Positions 1-9,623 of a stretch of 64,000 nt of DNA are shown in pieces. The position numbers and the translations under genes are program-made. This DNA comes from Duganella sp. SG902 (GTDB taxonomy: Bacteria; Pseudomonadota; Gammaproteobacteria; Burkholderiales; Burkholderiaceae_D): contig NZ_JABMJK010000003.1 in assembly GCF_013376005.1 (NCBI RefSeq), positions 124,001-188,000 on the forward strand, given 5' to 3'. Position 1 is the stretch's first letter. Each line of letters opens with the position of its first letter. The notes beneath the pieces are model-generated. The model was given only the letters and a program-made list of their open reading frames with translations. It did not search any database and was not told the origin of the DNA.

Positions 1-35
1 AACGCATGAGCTGTGTTAGCGCAAGCGTTCCATGG

Positions 36-55
36 GTTCCGGCCTGCGCCGGAAC
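36..55. repeat. REP-like short palindrome
   Basis: Arms GTTCCGGC and GCCGGAAC (8 bp, perfect) flank a 4-base loop. The sequence resembles the widespread intergenic proteobacterial REP type built on 'TTCCGGC..GCCGGAA'. It lies just beyond the stop of the ABC permease gene, so it may also act as a 3' end or mRNA-stability structure. No T-run follows on the minus strand, so I do not call it an intrinsic terminator. Confidence 0.5.
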
Positions 56-60
56 GACAA

Positions 61-1284
61 TCACTCGTAGCGCAGGCAATCGACCGGCAGCAGGCGTGAT
101 GCGCGCCGCGCCGGGTAAAAGCCAAAGAACACCCCCACCAAGCTGGAAAAGCCGCACGCCACAATCACCGCGCGCAAGGTGATGATCACGTCGAACTTGC
201 CGGTCGCCGTAATCGCCGCCGCCGCGCCGCTGGCCAGCAGGATGCCGAACACGCCGCCGACAAAACAGATCACCACCGCCTCGGTCAAAAACTGCAGCAG
301 CACGTCGCGCGGCTTGGCGCCGATCGCCATGCGGATGCCGATTTCGCGCGTGCGCTCGGTCACCGACACCAGCATGATGTTCATGATGCCAATCCCACCC
401 ACCACCAGCGAGATCGCGCCGATCAGGCCTAGCAGCAGCGCGATGCCGGCGCTGATCTTCTGCGCAGTCTCCGCGAACGACGCCAGGTTATCGATGCGGA
501 AGTCGTCCGGCTGGTCGATCTTGATGTGGTGGCGGTCGCGCAGCGTCTCGTTGATGTCCTGGATCGCATCCTGCAGGTTGCCGCCGGATTTACCCTGCGC
601 CACCACGTAGTGCACATTGCCGGGGAACTGCACCTTCACCAGGTTGGCCGCGGCGGCCGTAATCGGCACGATCACATACTCGCTCAAATCGCCGCCATCG
701 ACCTGCTTGCCCTCGCCGTAAAGCACGCCCACCACCTGGAACGCCACGTTTTCGATGCGGATGAATTTGCCCAGCGGGTCCTGCTTGTAGAAGAACTGGT
801 CCGCGATCTTGCGGCCGATGACCACCATGCGCGCCGACGCCCGCACGTCGGCGTCGCTGAAGGCGCTGCCCTTGTCGACCTTCCAGCCACGGATCTTGAA
901 CATGGCCGGCGTCACGCCGTGCACGGTCTTCGATGCGTTCTCGTTGCCGACCGCCAGATTGAAGCCGCCCTGCAGCACCGGCGCCGCGCCAGCCAGCGAC
1001 GGCAGTTCGTTGAGCGCCGCCGCGTCGCGTATGGTCAGCGCCGGCTGCGCGCCGTTGCGCAGGCGCTGCTGCTGCGCGCGGTCGCCGCCCGGGGAGATGA
1101 ACAGCATATTGGTGCCCAGCTGTTCCAGCTCCTTGGCGATGAAGCGCTTCATGCTGTCGCCCACCGCCAGCAGCAGCACCACCGAGGTGATGCCGATGAT
1201 GATGCCCAACATGGTCAGCAAGGTGCGCAGCCGGTTCGCCAGCATGGAGCGGAACGACTCGACGATGATCTGTAAAAAGTTCAT
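61..1284 (-). CDS. MacB-type ABC transporter permease
   Basis: This 407-aa inner-membrane protein has the MacB/FtsX architecture. One N-terminal membrane helix (about residues 20-42, in the stretch containing LLTMLGIIIGITSVVLL) is followed by a large periplasmic domain (about 45-280) and three C-terminal helices (about 283-310, 335-357, 372-392), with the motif TERTREIGIRMAIGA between helices 2 and 3. It is the last gene seen of a minus-strand operon: adaptor, ATPase, permease. In the E. coli MacB protein the ATPase and permease are fused; here they are separate. The family exports macrolides, peptides or lipoproteins through a TolC-type channel. No outer-membrane factor gene lies in the window, and the substrate cannot be told. 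Confidence 0.9.
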   Translation of the reverse strand: MNFLQIIVESFRSMLANRLRTLLTMLGIIIGITSVVLLLAVGDSMKRFIAKELEQLGTNMLFISPGGDRAQQQRLRNGAQPALTIRDAAALNELPSLAGAAPVLQGGFNLAVGNENASKTVHGVTPAMFKIRGWKVDKGSAFSDADVRASARMVVIGRKIADQFFYKQDPLGKFIRIENVAFQVVGVLYGEGKQVDGGDLSEYVIVPITAAAANLVKVQFPGNVHYVVAQGKSGGNLQDAIQDINETLRDRHHIKIDQPDDFRIDNLASFAETAQKISAGIALLLGLIGAISLVVGGIGIMNIMLVSVTERTREIGIRMAIGAKPRDVLLQFLTEAVVICFVGGVFGILLASGAAAAITATGKFDVIITLRAVIVACGFSSLVGVFFGFYPARRASRLLPVDCLRYE

Positions 1285-1289
1285 ACCGT

Positions 1290-2011
<722 letters not shown>

Positions 2012-2015
<4 letters not shown>

Positions 2016-3241
2016 AGGCCGCCCTCTTTCTCGTTGCCGATGGCGCGCGTAATCACCTGATCGCCCTTCTTCAAATCGCCGCCGACGATTTCGGTGTAGC
2101 GGAAGTTGGACAGGCCGATCTTCACCTCCTGCGCCTTCGGCTGATTATGCGCATCCAGCGTGTAGACGCGGAACAGGCGCGCCAGGTCGGCCTTGCTGCG
2201 GAAACCCGCATCGTCATCCTGCGCGGCGACGGCGGCCGTGGCGCTCGCGCTGGCCGACGCCGAAGCGGAAGCCTTGGCGGCGGCAAGCTTCTTCTGCTTT
2301 TCGATTTCCTCATCGCTCAGGCGGAAGCGCAGCGCGGCGGTGGGAATGCGCAGCACGTTCTGGCGATTGCCGACCAGCAGACGCACCTGCGCCGTCATGC
2401 CCGGCTTGAGCAGCTCGTCCTGATTGTCCACGTCCAGCACCACGTTATACGTCACCACGTTCTGCACCACGTTGGCGGCCAGGCGGAACTGACGCATGCG
2501 CGCGCTGAATTCCTTGTCCGGATAGGCATCGACCACGAAGCGCGCCTCCTGCCCTTCCTTGAGCGAGCCCACGTCCGCCTCCGACACGCTGGTGTCGATC
2601 TGCATCTTGGTGAGGTCGCGCGCGATCTGGAACAGCTGCGGCGTGGTGAACGACGCCGCCACCGTCTGCCCCAGATCCACGGTGCGCTTGATGATCACGC
2701 CATCGATCGGCGCGCGGATCACCGAGTTGTTGAGGTCCGCCTGCGCGCGCGCCAGCTGCGCTTCCGCCAGCTGGATATTGGCCTGCGCCACATCCACCTC
2801 GCGCTTGGACTGGTCCAGCGCCAGCGGCGAGATGAAGCTCTGCGTCACCAACGTCTGATTGCGCGAGTGCGTGGCCTGCGCCAGCCGCAGCGAGGCGCGC
2901 GCCGACGCCAGTTGCGCCTCGGCCTGGCGGATCTGCGCGTTGAAGATGGTCGGGTCCAGTTTCAGCAGCACCTGCCCCTTGGTCACATGGTCGTTGAAGT
3001 CCGCCTTCAACTCGCTCACCGTGCCGGACACCTGCGAGCCGATGTTGATCAGGGCGACCGGATTGATGGTGCCGGTGGCCGTCACCGACTGCGTGATATT
3101 GCCCGTATCGACAGGCGCGGTGCGGAAACGTGGCGCTTCCACCACAGGGGTCTTGCTTTTGGAATAGAACGCGGCGGCGCCGCCGAAGATCACCAGCAAA
3201 CCGACGGCCAGCGCGAGCTTCTTTTTGGTCAGGAAAGCCAT
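2012..3241 (-). CDS. MacA-like periplasmic adaptor (membrane fusion protein)
   Basis: This 409-aa protein has an N-terminal membrane anchor (about residues 9-27, after FLTKKK), a biotinyl-lipoyl-like half motif (ATGTINPVALINIGSQVSG), a long alpha-hairpin region (about 95-185, rich in A, Q, R and L) and beta-barrel domains, as in MacA/HlyD adaptors. ATG at 3241 is preferred over an in-frame TTG at 3250; neither has a clear ribosome site. A low-complexity Ala/Ser run (ASASASASASATAA, about residues 320-335) interrupts the C-terminal barrel region, where most relatives have a shorter loop. First gene of the macAB-type operon; its promoter lies in the 227-base gap shared with the divergent hydrolase gene. 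Confidence 0.88.
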
Positions 3242-3468
3242 TGTTTTCAATATGTTCCGTAGGGGGACCCGGCGACGTGCGGATCAGCCCGGCAAGTATC
3301 AAACAGATTTGCATTTAAAGCAACTCGCCAGTTATCTACCTCTTCCGGGTCACCCCTATCTACCCGCGTGGTGGGATATGCAAAATTGCAATTCGGCTTT
3401 GCAGGAATCTCCGTTCTCAAGAGGGAGAATCATCCCTAAGATGGCCTCTCCAAACCACGGAGGACAGC

Positions 3469-4167
3469 ATGACAGAAACCCTCGCCATCAAGGTCGCCGA
3501 CGGTAGTTTCAACTGCTACGTAGCGCGTCCACGCAATGTCGCCAGCGCGCCAGTGATCGTGGTGCTGCAGGAGATCTTCGGCGTCAACGCCGGCATCCGC
3601 GGCATCGCCGACGATTACGCCACCAAAGGTTATATCGCCGTCGCACCGGACCTGTTCTGGCGCGCCGATCCGGGCCTCGACATGTCCGAGGCCGAGCCGG
3701 GCGACTGGGCGCGCGGCTTCGCGCTGTACAGCGCCTATGACTTCGATGGTGGCGTGGGCGACATCGCCGCCACCGTGGCCGCCGCGCGGACGCTGCACGG
3801 CGCCTCGGGCAAGGTCGGCGTCACCGGCTACTGCCTTGGTGGTTTGATGACCTACCTGACCGCCGCGCGCGCCGACGCCGATGCCTTCGTGTCCTACTAC
3901 GGCGGCGGCACCGAGAAGTATGCCGGCGAAGCGCGCAACGTCAGCAAGCCGCTGCTGTATCACCTGGCCGGAGAGGACGAATACATCGGCAAGGAGGCGC
4001 AAGCCATCATTGGCGCCGCCTTCAAAGCCAATTCGAATATCGAGCTGCATAGCTACCCCGATTGCAACCACGCCTTCGCGCGCCCGGGCGGCAATCACTA
4101 CGACACCGCTGCCGCCACGCTGGCCAACGCGCGCACCGACGCATTCTTCAAACAACACCTTTCTTAA
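3469..4167 (+). CDS. Dienelactone hydrolase family protein
   Basis: This 232-aa alpha/beta hydrolase has the dienelactone hydrolase pattern. The nucleophile is Cys122 in GYCLGG (GxCxG in the family), with a candidate acid in the GEDEYIG segment and His201 in NHAFARPG. Length and spacing match the usual DLH of about 230 residues with a Cys/Asp/His triad. No signal peptide, so cytoplasmic. The ribosome site GGAGGA sits just upstream of the ATG. The next hydrolase starts 15 bases after its stop, so the two are probably co-transcribed. No aromatic-degradation genes lie nearby, so the physiological substrate is unknown. Confidence 0.88.
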   Translation: MTETLAIKVADGSFNCYVARPRNVASAPVIVVLQEIFGVNAGIRGIADDYATKGYIAVAPDLFWRADPGLDMSEAEPGDWARGFALYSAYDFDGGVGDIAATVAAARTLHGASGKVGVTGYCLGGLMTYLTAARADADAFVSYYGGGTEKYAGEARNVSKPLLYHLAGEDEYIGKEAQAIIGAAFKANSNIELHSYPDCNHAFARPGGNHYDTAAATLANARTDAFFKQHLS

Positions 4168-4182
4168 ACCTGGGAGAACATC

Positions 4183-5142
4183 ATGACCGACCAAATCAAC
4201 CCATCCCGCCGCAATGCCATGGTTGGCAGCGCGGTCGCCGCAGCCGCCACCGCGTTGGCAGCGGTCGGCACCGAAGCCGTTGCGGCGCCAGCGGGCAAAG
4301 TGACCAAGACCGTCGCCACCATCACCACCCGCGACGGCGTGGACATCTACTACAAGGACTGGGGCCCGCGCAACGGCCAGCCGGTGATCCTGAGCCACGG
4401 CTGGCCACTGAGCTCGGACAGCTGGGAATCGGCGGCGTTCTTCCTGGCCAATAACGGCTTCCGCGTCATCACTCACGACCGCCGTGGCCACGGCCGTTCG
4501 AGCCAGCCCTGGGACGGCAACGACATGGACCACTACGCCGACGACCTGGCGCAGCTGATCGAGGCGCTGGACCTGAAGAACATCATCCTGGCCGGCTTCT
4601 CGACCGGCGGCGGCGAGGTGGCGCGCTACGTCGGCCGCCACGGCACCAAGCGCATCGCCAAGCTGGGCCTGATCTCGGCCGTGCCGCCGCTGATGGTGAA
4701 GACCGACACCAACCCGGACGGCCTGCCGATCGAAGTGTTCGATGGCATCCGCAAGGGCCAGATCGCCGACCGCGGCCAGCTGTACCTCGACATCGCCTCC
4801 GGCCCGTTCTACAACTACAACCGTCCGGGCGCCAAGCCGTCGCAAGGCATCATCCAGGCGTGGTACGCGCAGGGCATGCAAGGTGGTTTCAAAAACACCT
4901 ACGACTCGATCAAGGCCTTCTCGGAAACCGACTTCCGCGACGACCTGAAAAAGTTCGACAAGCCGACCCTGATCATCCACGGCGACGACGACCAGATCGT
5001 GCCGATCAAGGCGGCCGGCATCGCCTCGGCCAAGATTGTGAAGAACGCAAAGTTGATCGTGTACCCAGGCGCGCCGCATGGCCTCACTGATACACATAAA
5101 GATAAATTCAATAACGATTTCCTCGCTTTCGCCAAGTCGTAA
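4183..5142 (+). CDS. Exported alpha/beta hydrolase, non-heme chloroperoxidase-like
   Basis: This 319-aa protein starts with [20 protein letters not shown], a twin-arginine-like leader, so export is likely. The mature part is an alpha/beta hydrolase of the cofactor-free haloperoxidase/esterase group: oxyanion HGWP, nucleophile Ser140 in GFSTGGG, acid in HGDDDQIVP and His in APHGLTD. In this family the peroxidase activity is a perhydrolase side reaction, and the real substrates are usually esters or lactones. It follows the dienelactone hydrolase gene after 15 bases (site GGGAGA) and is followed by a strong terminator, so the pair forms a bicistron. Confidence 0.85.
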   Translation: MTDQINPSRRNAMVGSAVAAAATALAAVGTEAVAAPAGKVTKTVATITTRDGVDIYYKDWGPRNGQPVILSHGWPLSSDSWESAAFFLANNGFRVITHDRRGHGRSSQPWDGNDMDHYADDLAQLIEALDLKNIILAGFSTGGGEVARYVGRHGTKRIAKLGLISAVPPLMVKTDTNPDGLPIEVFDGIRKGQIADRGQLYLDIASGPFYNYNRPGAKPSQGIIQAWYAQGMQGGFKNTYDSIKAFSETDFRDDLKKFDKPTLIIHGDDDQIVPIKAAGIASAKIVKNAKLIVYPGAPHGLTDTHKDKFNNDFLAFAKS

Positions 5143-5154
5143 ATCGTAAAAGCC

Positions 5155-5180
5155 AAAAACCGCCTCCGGGCGGTTTTTTT
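5155..5180 (+). terminator. Intrinsic terminator after the hydrolase pair
   Basis: Stem AACCGCC/GGCGGTT with a 4-base loop followed by seven T. It lies 12 bases after the hydrolase stop and ends only 8 bases before the first possible start of the kinase gene, so the kinase promoter must overlap it or lie inside the hydrolase gene. Confidence 0.9.
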
Positions 5181-5187
5181 ATGTGCT

Positions 5188-8100
5188 ATGGTTTCCTTCA
5201 TCATGATGGAAATCTTCTCCCCGCCGGACAATCCCGCCCTGCTTCAATACGGCACCTACTCGCCGTGGCTGGTGATCCTCTCGATCCTGGTTGCCATCTT
5301 CTCATCGTGGATGGGATTGCAAGTGGCGAGCCAGGCACGCCTGGCCAACACGCGCGGACTGCGTGCAGCCATGCTAGCCACTGGCAGCATGGCGCTGGGC
5401 AGCGGCGTGTGGTCGATGCACTTCATCGGCATGCTGGCTTTCAATCTGTGCACCGACGTCGATTACGATCACGGCCTGACCTTGTTATCCGGCCTGCCCA
5501 GCCTCGCCGCGTCCTACGTGGCGCTGACCTTCATCAGCCGCCGCCGCATGACCGCGGGTTCGCTGCTCACTGGCGGTGTGCTGGTCGGCGCGGGCATCGG
5601 CGCCATGCACTACACCGGCATGGCGGCGATGCAGATGGCGCTCGACCTGCGCTACGACCCGTTCATGTTCGGCCTCTCGATCGTGGTGGCCGTGGTGCTG
5701 GCCACGCTGGCCCTGTGGATACGCTTCGGCCTGCGCACGCTCAAGCTGCCGCGCTTTGTGCTGGGCGGGATCAGCGCCACCATCATGGGTTGCGCCATCG
5801 CCGGCATGCACTACACCGGCATGGCGGCGGCACGCTTCGTCGGCACGCTGCCGCTGGACGCAACGCCGGAACAGAACTCCACCTTCCTGGCGCTGGCGAT
5901 CACGCTGATCACGGTCGCCTTCACCGTGTTCGTCATGGCCGCCAACGGCATGCTGCGCTACCGCGAGATGTACCGCCAGCAGGCCGAAAGCGAAGCCTGG
6001 ATGCGCGCCCTGCTGACCACCACCGTCGATGGCGTGATCACGGTGGACCGGGCGGGCGTGATCCATGAATTCAACGCGTCGGCGGAACGCATCTTCGGCT
6101 GGCGCCGCGACGAGATCCTCGGCCGCAACGTGCGCGTGCTGATGGCCGACCCGGAACGCTCGGAGCGCGACGGCCTGCTGAACTACCTGAGCACCGGCGA
6201 CGCCTCCGTCATCAGCCGGGGCAGCGAGGTGGTGGCCGTGCGCAAGGACGGCAGCCATGTGCCGATCCGGCGCGCGTTGGGCCACGCCAAGCTGGCGCAA
6301 CGCGACCTGTTTGTGCTGTTCATTACCGACATCAGCGAGCGCCGCGCCATCATGCAGGCGCTGCGCGACAGCGAACAGCAATTCCGTTCGCTGATCGGCA
6401 ACATCCCCGGCATCTCCTTCCGCAGCAGCATGGCGTTTGACGCGCCGCCGACCTTCATCAGCGACGGCATCGAACGGCTGGCGGGCTATCCGGCCAGCGA
6501 TTTCGTCGGCGCCAACCGCAAGCGCACGCTGGCCTCCCTGATCTGCGAGGAGGACCGCGAGCGCGTGGCGGCCGAGATCTCGCGCGCCATCGCGGAGCTG
6601 ACGGCGTATCAGGTCGAGTATTGCCTGATCCATGCCGACGGCAGCCTGCGTTTCATGTGGGAGCACGGCGCGGTCACCCAGGACGAAAGCAACCCCGCGA
6701 TCCGCTGGATCGACGGTGTGATCTTCGACATCAGCGAGCGGCGCGAGATGGAGCGGCAGCTGCGCGCCGCCAAGGAAACGGCGGAACAGGCGGCGGCCGC
6801 ACGCGCCAGCTTCGTGGCCAACATGAGCCATGAGATCCGCACGCCGATGAATGCCATCCTCGGCTTCACCGACGTGCTGCTCGATACCGACCTGAATGAC
6901 GACCAGCGGCGCCACCTCGACACCGTGCGCAAGGAAGGCCGTTCGCTGCTACGCCTGCTGAACGAGATCCTCGACACCGCCAAGCTGGATAAGGGCGCGG
7001 TGGAACTGGAGCTGGACGACTACAGCCTGCTCGGCCTGATCGACGAGCTGGCGTCCACCTTCGGCAGCAACGCCCGCGGCAAGGGGCTGGGCATCGACAT
7101 CATCTACGACCCGGCGCTGCCGGCGTGGCTGCACGGCGATGAGCTGCGCATGCGCCAGATCCTCGGCAACCTGCTGGACAACGCCATCAAGTTCACCTCT
7201 GCCGGCAAGGTGAGCCTGCGCGCCTGCGAGCGGCAGGGGCAGTTGCACATCGCGGTGCAGGACACCGGCATCGGCATCGCACCGGAGCGCATCAACGCCA
7301 TCTTCGATCCATTCACGCAGGCCGACGCCTCGATGACGCGCCGCTTCGGCGGCACCGGCCTGGGCACCACCATCAGCCGCCAGCTGGTGGCGCTCATGGG
7401 CGGCAAGATCTGGGCCGAGAGCACACCGGGCGCGGGCACCACCTTCCACGTGCTGCTGCCGCTGGAACCCGCGCGCAACGGCGAGGCGCAGGCGAGCGAG
7501 CGCAGCGACTATCCGCTGCCGCCGCTGCACATCCTGGCGGCCGACGACGTGCCGCAGAACCTGGAGCTGCTGTCGCTGCTGCTGGCCAAGCGCGGCCACA
7601 CGATGGACAAGGCGCAGGATGGCGCGCAGGCGGTGCGGATGACGGCCGAGCGGCGGTATGACGTGGTGCTGATGGACATGCAGATGCCGGTGATGGACGG
7701 CCTGGCCGCCACCCGCGCGATACGCGAGCGTGAGCGCGCGGCGCCGCACGGCGCGCCGCCGCTGCCCATCGTGGCGATGACGGCCAGCGTGCTGGCGGCG
7801 CACCGCGAGGCCAGTGTGGCGGCCGGAATGAACGGTTTCGCCTCCAAGCCGGTGGACTGGCATGCGCTGTCGCACGAGATCGCGAAGGTGCTCAAGCTGG
7901 CGCCCGTGCCGACCGCGCCGCCGCCGGCGGAAGCGCCGCGCCACCGCGTGCTGAATCAGAAGGCCGGCCTGCAGCGCTGGGCCGACGACGACGGCGCCTA
8001 CCATCAGGCGCTGCACCGCTTCGTCGCCGATTACGGCACGGCGGCGGCCACGCTGGCCAAGCTGCTGTCCAACGCCAGCGCCGCACGGCTGGCGGAAGCA

Positions 8101-8628
8101 CAGGCCTGGTGCCACAAGGTGCGCGGCGTGGCGGCCAACGCCGGCCTCGAACAATTGGCGGCGACGCTGGCGCAGATCGAGAAGCTATGCGGCTCGCCGC
8201 AGCGTAACGGCGACGCGGCGGATAACGGCGCGGCTGGCGGCGGTGCGCTGGGCGGCATCCCGATCTCGCTGCAGACCGAACTCGCGCAGGCGCAGCGCAC
8301 CCTGGCCACGCAGCTGGATGCGGCGCTGAGCGCCATCCACGCGCTGGCGACGCCGCGCGGCCCAGGTGCGCGGCAGGACGAACCGCCGTCCGCCGCCTTC
8401 GATCCGGCAGCCGCGCGCCAGGAATCCGCTGCTCTGCTACCATTCCTCCAGCGCGGCGCATTGAACGACGCCGCCCTGGCCGCGCTGGCCGCCGCCCTCA
8501 CCGGCGCCCCGCCCGCGCTCACGCGGCAACTGGGCGCCGTGCAAGACGCATTGAATGATTTCGACTTCCCGCAGGCCCAGGCCGCGCTGGAAGCGTTGTT
8601 GGCCAGCCTGGCCACGGAGTACCCATGA
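5188..8628 (+). CDS. MHYT-domain hybrid sensor histidine kinase with REC and Hpt
   Basis: This 1146-aa inner-membrane kinase has, in order: an MHYT sensor of about seven helices (residues 20-260; motifs WSMHFIGM, MHYTGMAAM, MHYTGMAAA, proposed in the family to bind a metal or gas), PAS (about 270-385), a second PAS (about 390-525), HisKA with His548 in MSHEIRTPMNAI, HATPase (about 650-770), REC with Asp830 in VLMDMQMPVMDG, and a C-terminal Hpt with His976 in CHKVRGVAANAG. The ATPase G2 box reads GTGLGTTIS instead of GLGLAI, a variant seen in other hybrid kinases. Starts at 5203 or 5206 are also possible; none has a clear ribosome site. It overlaps the HD-GYP gene by 4 bases, the likely phosphorelay target. 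Confidence 0.92.
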   Translation: MVSFIMMEIFSPPDNPALLQYGTYSPWLVILSILVAIFSSWMGLQVASQARLANTRGLRAAMLATGSMALGSGVWSMHFIGMLAFNLCTDVDYDHGLTLLSGLPSLAASYVALTFISRRRMTAGSLLTGGVLVGAGIGAMHYTGMAAMQMALDLRYDPFMFGLSIVVAVVLATLALWIRFGLRTLKLPRFVLGGISATIMGCAIAGMHYTGMAAARFVGTLPLDATPEQNSTFLALAITLITVAFTVFVMAANGMLRYREMYRQQAESEAWMRALLTTTVDGVITVDRAGVIHEFNASAERIFGWRRDEILGRNVRVLMADPERSERDGLLNYLSTGDASVISRGSEVVAVRKDGSHVPIRRALGHAKLAQRDLFVLFITDISERRAIMQALRDSEQQFRSLIGNIPGISFRSSMAFDAPPTFISDGIERLAGYPASDFVGANRKRTLASLICEEDRERVAAEISRAIAELTAYQVEYCLIHADGSLRFMWEHGAVTQDESNPAIRWIDGVIFDISERREMERQLRAAKETAEQAAAARASFVANMSHEIRTPMNAILGFTDVLLDTDLNDDQRRHLDTVRKEGRSLLRLLNEILDTAKLDKGAVELELDDYSLLGLIDELASTFGSNARGKGLGIDIIYDPALPAWLHGDELRMRQILGNLLDNAIKFTSAGKVSLRACERQGQLHIAVQDTGIGIAPERINAIFDPFTQADASMTRRFGGTGLGTTISRQLVALMGGKIWAESTPGAGTTFHVLLPLEPARNGEAQASERSDYPLPPLHILAADDVPQNLELLSLLLAKRGHTMDKAQDGAQAVRMTAERRYDVVLMDMQMPVMDGLAATRAIRERERAAPHGAPPLPIVAMTASVLAAHREASVAAGMNGFASKPVDWHALSHEIAKVLKLAPVPTAPPPAEAPRHRVLNQKAGLQRWADDDGAYHQALHRFVADYGTAAATLAKLLSNASAARLAEAQAWCHKVRGVAANAGLEQLAATLAQIEKLCGSPQRNGDAADNGAAGGGALGGIPISLQTELAQAQRTLATQLDAALSAIHALATPRGPGARQDEPPSAAFDPAAARQESAALLPFLQRGALNDAALAALAAALTGAPPALTRQLGAVQDALNDFDFPQAQAALEALLASLATEYP

Positions 8629-9623
8629 CAAGCACGCATCAGCCACACCAGCCGCAGATTCTCGTCGTCGACGACGAGGCCAGCAACCTGCAGCTGCTGC
8701 GCCACATCCTGCAGGACCAATACCGCCTGCTGTTCGCCAAGGACGGTCCGCGCGCGCTGGAACTGGCGCGCAGCGAACATCCGCAACTGATCCTGCTGGA
8801 CGTGATGATGCCGGGCATGACCGGTTACGAAACCTGCAAGCAGCTCAAGGCCGATCCGGCCACCGCCGGCATTCCGGTCATCTTCGTCACCGCCCTGAGC
8901 GACACCGACGATGAGCTGGTGGGCTTTGAGGCCGGCGCGGTGGACTACATCACCAAGCCGGTCAGCCCGCCCATCGTGCGCGCGCGCGTGCGCAACCACC
9001 TGTCGCTGGTGGGCGTGGATGAGCTGAAAAAAACCCGCCTGGAGATCGTCCAGCGCCTCGGCCTCGCCGCCGAGTACAAGGACAACGAAACCGGCCTGCA
9101 CGTGATCCGCATGAGCCACTATGCGCGCATCCTCGGACTGGCGCTGGGCATGAGCGAGGCCGAGGCCGACGACCTGCTGCACGCCGCGCCGATGCACGAC
9201 GTCGGCAAGATCGGCATCCCGGACAGCATCCTGCGCAAGCCCGGCGCGCTCGATGCCGACGAATGGAAAGTCATGCAGTCGCACGCCGCCATCGGCGGCG
9301 ACATCATCGGCAAGCACCCGGGCGGCATGCTGGCCATGGCCTACGACGTCGCCGTCACCCACCACGAAAAGTGGGACGGCAGCGGCTACCCGAACGGCCT
9401 GAAAGGCGAGGAGATTCCGCTGGCCGGCCGCATCGTCGCCATCGCCGACGTGTTTGACGCGCTCACCTCCGCCCGCCCCTACAAGCAGGCGTGGCCGCTG
9501 GAGAAGGCCGTCGCGCACATGGAGGCCCAGCGCGACAGGCATTTCGAAGGCCGGCTGGTCGACCTTTTCTTTGAACAGATGCCCGCGCTGCTTGAGGTCA
9601 AGGAGCGCTGGGCAGAGCATTAG
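8625..9623 (+). CDS. Response regulator with HD-GYP phosphodiesterase domain
   Basis: This 332-aa protein has an N-terminal receiver (about residues 8-125; acceptor Asp59 in LILLDVMMPGMTG, Lys in YITKPVSP) and an HD-GYP domain (about 145-330) with H191-D192 in HDVGKIGIP, the HHEKWDGSGYPNGL signature and DVFDALTS. All the metal-binding and GYP residues I would look for are present, so it should hydrolyse c-di-GMP to pGpG or GMP as RpfG does. The ATGA overlap with the hybrid kinase indicates coupled translation and a cognate partner. The stop overlaps the end of the convergent PLP-enzyme gene by 4 bases. Confidence 0.93.
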   Translation: MTSTHQPHQPQILVVDDEASNLQLLRHILQDQYRLLFAKDGPRALELARSEHPQLILLDVMMPGMTGYETCKQLKADPATAGIPVIFVTALSDTDDELVGFEAGAVDYITKPVSPPIVRARVRNHLSLVGVDELKKTRLEIVQRLGLAAEYKDNETGLHVIRMSHYARILGLALGMSEAEADDLLHAAPMHDVGKIGIPDSILRKPGALDADEWKVMQSHAAIGGDIIGKHPGGMLAMAYDVAVTHHEKWDGSGYPNGLKGEEIPLAGRIVAIADVFDALTSARPYKQAWPLEKAVAHMEAQRDRHFEGRLVDLFFEQMPALLEVKERWAEH

